This document shows, piece by piece, positions 60,873-64,000 of a stretch of DNA of 64,000 bases. The DNA is from Streptomyces sp. NRRL S-87 (GTDB lineage Bacteria; Actinomycetota; Actinomycetes; Streptomycetales; Streptomycetaceae). The stretch's first letter is position 1, and each line of letters begins with the position of its first letter. The notes beneath the pieces are model-generated. The model had not been told where the DNA came from. It was given only the letters and a program-made list of their open reading frames with translations, and ran no database searches. The position numbers and the translations under genes are program-made. The stretch is from the NCBI RefSeq assembly GCF_000719335.1, contig NZ_JOGB01000018.1, positions 1 through 64,000 of the forward strand, read 5' to 3'.

Positions 60873-62339
60873 TCACTTCTCTGCGGTAGCCAGTTCCGAT
60901 CGGCGGATGCCGTAGAGGAAGTAGACCACGAGGCCGACGGCCATCCAGCCACCGAACGCGATCCACGTGGCGGTCGGCAGGCTGTACATCATCCAGGCGC
61001 AGGCGAGGAAGCCGGCGATCGGGGTGATCGGGAAGAGCGCCACCTTGAAGGTGCGGGGCATGTCCGGGCGGGTGCGGCGCAGGATCATGACGGCCACGTT
61101 GACCAGGGCGAAGGCGAAGAGCGTGCCGATGCTGGTGGCGTTGGCCAGCTCGCCGAGCGGGATGAAGGCCGCCAGCACGCCGCAGAAGATCGAGACGATC
61201 ACGACGTTGGCGCGGGGGGCACCGGTCTTCTCGTCGACCTTGGCGAAGACCTTGGGGACCAGGCCGTCGCGGGACATCGCGAAGAGGATGCGGGTCTGGC
61301 CGTAGAGCACGGCGAAGACGACGGAGAAGATGGCGACGACGGCGCCGGCGGCGAGGACCACGCCCCAGAAGCTGTGACCGGTGACGTCGGTCATGATCTT
61401 GGCGAGCGCCGCCTCGGTGCCCCCGAAGTCCTTCCACGGCATGGCGCCGACGGCGACGAAGGCGACCAGGACGTAGAGGATCGTGACGATGCCCAGCGAC
61501 AGCATGATCGCGCGCGGCAGGTCCTTCTTCGGGTTCCTGGCCTCCTCACCGGCGGTGGAGGCGGCGTCGAAGCCGATGTAGGAGAAGAAGAGGGTGGACG
61601 CGGCGGCGCTGATGCCGGTGACGCCGAGCGGGGCCAGCGGGGTGTAGTTGCCGGCCTTGATGCCCATGACGCCGATGCCGATGAAGAGCAGCAGGGTGAC
61701 GATCTTCACGCCGACCATGATCGAGTTGACCCGGGCGCTCTCCTTGGCGCCGCGCATCAGGAAGACCATCGAGAGCAGCACGACGACCAGCGACGGCAGG
61801 TTGATGTAGCCGCCCTCGCCGAACGGCGCGGCCGCGAGCTTCTCGGGGATGGTGATGCCCAGGGTCCCGTCGAGGAGCTCGTTGAGGTACTCGCCCCAGC
61901 CGACGGCGACGGCCGCGACCGAGACGGCGTACTCCAGGACCAGGCACCAGCCGCAGATCCAGGCGATGAACTCGCCCATGGTGGCGTACGAGTAGGAGTA
62001 CGAGGAGCCGGAGACCGGGACGGAGCCGGCCAGCTCGGCGTAGGACAGGGCCGAGAACAGCGCGGTCAGGCCGGCGACGATGAACGAGATCGTCACGGCA
62101 GGGCCGGCCTTGGGGGCGGCCTCGCCGAGCACGACGAAGATGCCGGTGCCCAGGGTGGCACCGATGCTGATCATCGTCAGCTGCCACATGGTGAGGGAGC
62201 GCTTCAGCGCACCGCCCTCGCCCTGGCCGCCCTCGGCGACCAAGCGCTCGACCGGCTTGCGCCGGAAGAGCGGGTTGCCGCCGAGCCGCGGGGGCGCGGT
62301 GGCGGGGGAGGCGGGGGGCGCCTGGCCGTGGTCCAGCAC
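60873..62339 (-). CDS. APC-superfamily amino acid permease (CAT-like, probably cationic amino acids)
   Basis: The product has 488 residues and about 12-14 membrane helices. The first helix motif is MISIGATLGTGIFVVLGEAA, and FSYIGFDAASTAGEEARNPK and FAMSRDGLVP are typical of cationic amino acid transporters (CAT group). Arginine, lysine or ornithine are therefore likely substrates. GTG 62339 has AAGGAG with a 7-nt spacer. It leads an operon with the Lrp regulator. Placement near the lysine-monooxygenase-like genes supports lysine import. Confidence 0.9.
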   Translation of the reverse strand: MLDHGQAPPASPATAPPRLGGNPLFRRKPVERLVAEGGQGEGGALKRSLTMWQLTMISIGATLGTGIFVVLGEAAPKAGPAVTISFIVAGLTALFSALSYAELAGSVPVSGSSYSYSYATMGEFIAWICGWCLVLEYAVSVAAVAVGWGEYLNELLDGTLGITIPEKLAAAPFGEGGYINLPSLVVVLLSMVFLMRGAKESARVNSIMVGVKIVTLLLFIGIGVMGIKAGNYTPLAPLGVTGISAAASTLFFSYIGFDAASTAGEEARNPKKDLPRAIMLSLGIVTILYVLVAFVAVGAMPWKDFGGTEAALAKIMTDVTGHSFWGVVLAAGAVVAIFSVVFAVLYGQTRILFAMSRDGLVPKVFAKVDEKTGAPRANVVIVSIFCGVLAAFIPLGELANATSIGTLFAFALVNVAVMILRRTRPDMPRTFKVALFPITPIAGFLACAWMMYSLPTATWIAFGGWMAVGLVVYFLYGIRRSELATAEK

Positions 62340-62473
62340 GGAGGGACTCCTTGTTCGTCGCGGATCGGGGAAGGCGTCGACCGCGGCGGTCCGGAGCAGA
62401 GCAGTGCCTGGTCAGGCAGGAGCTAGGGGGGACCGCCGAGCAGGCGGTCTCGCCACTCCACGTACAGCGAGTG

Positions 62474-62593
62474 AGCCTACGAGCAGCTGGTAACCGCCCG
62501 TAATGCACCATCCTTGCATATTGGCGCACGATCATTGCGCACATCTGTCCAGGATGGGTGTTTGTTGCACGCAGGTGAAAGATCACTGCGCGG
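62474..62593 (-). promoter_or_regulatory. Promoter and upstream repeat array of the permease-lrp operon
   Basis: On the minus strand TTACGG (62498-62503), 18-nt spacer and TAGGCT (62474-62479) form a candidate promoter. Upstream lie four motif copies: CATCCTTGCATA (62509-62520), GATCATTGCGCA (62530-62541), GTTTGTTGCACGC (62560-62572) and GATCACTGCGCGG (62581-62593). Their TTGC (or CTGC) elements begin 40, 61, 91 and 112 bp from the -10 end. The first three distances match those in the amidase operon promoter within 2 bp. Confidence 0.65.
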
Positions 62594-62765
62594 TAACGCT
62601 CTGCGACCAATCTTGACGGTTCGTCAGATCTGGCGGAAGGTGTGCCCGCCCGAGGTGCTCGGAAGGGGTGGCGCGGGGGCCCGCGCGGGGCAGTCTTGGG
62701 AGGGGTGCGGCGGTGCGGCGGGGGTACCGGCAGGGGGCCGGTGCCGGCGATCGGAGGCGGGGCGA

Positions 62766-63776
62766 GTGGCGATGGGCGTGGACGCGGGCGAATGGCTGGA
62801 TCCGGTCCCCTTCCTGCGCGGCGTGGCCTGGCGGGACGGCGGCCGCGCGGTGCGGGCGGACCCGGCGGACACCGAGCGGCTGCCGTGGGACACCGGGGAG
62901 CGGGCCACGCTGCCGATCGGGGTACGGCTGGAGTTCACGGCGCCGCGGGCGCACGCGGTGGAGATCAGCTACCGGGCCACCGTGCCCGGGCCCACGGACG
63001 CGCTGCGCGACCTGGCGCACGGGTTCGCGCTGTGGGACCGGTCGGGGCCCCTGTCGGAGGTGTTCACGGAGCCCGCGCCCGAGGCCGTGCTGCGCATCGA
63101 ACTCCCGCCCGGCTCGGGGCCGTTCACGATCCACCCGCCGGAGACCCAGTCGCCGCTCATCCTCGGGCTGCGCGGGGTCGGCGGTCCGCTGCTGCCCGCG
63201 CCGGCCGCCCCGCGGTGGGTGGTGCACGGCGACTCGATCACCGAGGGCTGGTGGTCGACCCGGCCGGCGCACGGCTGGACCGCGGTGGCCGGCCGCGCGC
63301 TCGGCGTCGACACCGTCAACCTCGGCTACGCGGGGGCGGCGCGCGGGGAGCTGGTGGTGGCCGAGCAGCTCGCGTCCCTGCCCGCGGACGTGCTGACGCT
63401 CGCCTTCGGCACCAACTGCTGGTCGCGGGTGCCGTTCTCGGCACCGCTGCTGTACGAGACCACGCGGGCGTTCCTGGAGCTGGTGCGGCAGGGGCATCCG
63501 GAGACGCCGCTCCTGCTGGTCTCCCCCGTCCTGCGGCCCGAGGCGGAGGCCGTCCCGAACAAGCTCGGTGCGACCCTGGCGGAGCTGCGGGCCGCGATGG
63601 AGCGGGCCGTGCGGGAGCGGATCCTCGCCGGTGACCGCCGGCTGGCGGTGCTCCCCGGCCTGCCCCTGCTCCGCCCCGAGCACCTGGCCGACGGGCTGCA
63701 CCCCAACGACGCGGGCCACGCGGCCCTCGGCGCCGCGGTGGCCCGTTCCCTGCGCGAGGAGGGCTTCGTGGGGTAG
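62766..63776 (+). CDS. SGNH/GDSL-family hydrolase
   Basis: The product has 336 residues. A beta-rich N-terminal domain is followed by an SGNH hydrolase domain: block I VVHGDSITEGWW (catalytic Ser in GDSIT), the glycine block NLGYAGAARGE, LAFGTNCW in place of the usual GxND, and block V DGLHPNDAGH with catalytic Asp and His. No signal peptide is apparent. It is probably an esterase or acyl hydrolase. GTG 62766 has GGAGG 8 nt upstream; ATG 62772 is an in-frame alternative. Confidence 0.9.
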   Translation: MAMGVDAGEWLDPVPFLRGVAWRDGGRAVRADPADTERLPWDTGERATLPIGVRLEFTAPRAHAVEISYRATVPGPTDALRDLAHGFALWDRSGPLSEVFTEPAPEAVLRIELPPGSGPFTIHPPETQSPLILGLRGVGGPLLPAPAAPRWVVHGDSITEGWWSTRPAHGWTAVAGRALGVDTVNLGYAGAARGELVVAEQLASLPADVLTLAFGTNCWSRVPFSAPLLYETTRAFLELVRQGHPETPLLLVSPVLRPEAEAVPNKLGATLAELRAAMERAVRERILAGDRRLAVLPGLPLLRPEHLADGLHPNDAGHAALGAAVARSLREEGFVG

Positions 63777-63918
63777 GCCGTCTCTTACGGATCTTGTCGG
63801 ACCCCGGCCGCTCCCCCGGCCACCGCTGGCGACGCATCACCGCGCGTGCCCGTCAGGGCCCTCGCCGAGCCCGTCGCGGTGCTCCGCAGCGGGCCCGACG
63901 CGGACCCCGTTCGGGTGT

Positions 63919-64000
63919 CTACGGGACGCCGACGACCGTCTCGCAGTGCACGGCGGTGTCACCGGTGCCGGCTTCGCCGTCGCAGTCGTCGGTCTGCTGC
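63919..64000 (-). CDS. 3' end of a gene cut by the window edge
   Basis: Reading the minus strand into a TAG at 63919-63921 gives a C-terminus with two cysteines (TDDCDGEAGTGDTAVHCETV and then VGVP). Codon usage fits coding. Too little is present to name a family. The 142 bp between it and the SGNH gene contain no feature I can support. Confidence 0.4.
   Translation of the reverse strand, partial: QQTDDCDGEAGTGDTAVHCETVVGVP

Overview
The window is chromosomal DNA of a high-GC actinomycete, almost certainly a Streptomyces. The evidence is a third codon position that is nearly always G or C, open frames running antisense to most genes, frequent GTG starts with GGAGG-type ribosome sites, and diagnostic genes: a conservon (cvnABCD), the sporulation pair smeA-sffA, rbpA with a sigma-R promoter, ppm1, and a chitinase with the Streptomyces-type chitin direct repeats. 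I see no transposase, integrase, CRISPR array, rRNA or recognisable tRNA. The segment reads as conserved core chromosome.

Layout. 0.4-4.8 kb (-): conservon cvnA-B-C-D, each joint overlapping or nearly so. 5.2-5.7 kb: a small membrane protein. 5.8-13.2 kb (-): three consecutive genes for a kleisin-like protein, a winged-helix MksE-like protein and a 1546-residue SMC/MukB-like ATPase, i.e. an MksBEF/JetABC-like set with no JetD nuclease gene beside it. 13.3-15.7 kb (+): 5-oxoprolinase pxpABC. 15.8-19.6 kb (-): unassigned proteins, including HEAT-like and ankyrin-repeat proteins that flank a short cysteine-containing reading frame. 19.9-21.8 kb (+): smeA-sffA. 21.9-38.3 kb: a MocR regulator, a glycerophosphodiester phosphodiesterase, a UMF1-type transporter, rbpA, fxsA, ppm1, an amidohydrolase with an Lrp regulator, acyl-CoA dehydrogenase and other enzymes, then a likely small RNA at 38.35 kb. 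38.7-43.7 kb: an EccA-like AAA protein, two CNNM/CBS membrane proteins and a PH-domain protein. 43.7-49.6 kb (-): an FMN riboswitch followed by ribD-ribE-ribM-ribBA-ribH and then hisE-hisG. 49.7-52.4 kb (+): a secreted GH18 chitinase. 52.5-56.6 kb: a nucleoside-diphosphate-sugar-epimerase-like protein, a divergent ROK regulator/MFS transporter pair, and a DUF5995-like protein. 56.7-62.6 kb (-): a lysine 2-monooxygenase-like flavoenzyme, a nitrilase-superfamily amidase, a second Lrp regulator and a cationic amino acid permease. The window ends with an SGNH hydrolase and the 3' tip of another gene.

How the genes work together. The clearest functional unit is the last one. The permease could import lysine, the flavoenzyme could convert it to 5-aminovaleramide, and the nitrilase-type amidase could hydrolyse that to 5-aminovalerate (a DavBA-type pathway), with the Lrp protein as regulator. 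Two separate promoters of this unit carry matched arrays of a TTGC-centred direct repeat at nearly identical distances from their predicted -10 boxes, which is the strongest new regulatory signal I found. Other observations of interest are the orphan SMC-like operon with an unusual Walker B, an SffA protein without the Walker A lysine, the small RNA with a canonical promoter and terminator, and the cysteine-containing short reading frame. All functional statements come from reading the sequence; no database search was possible.
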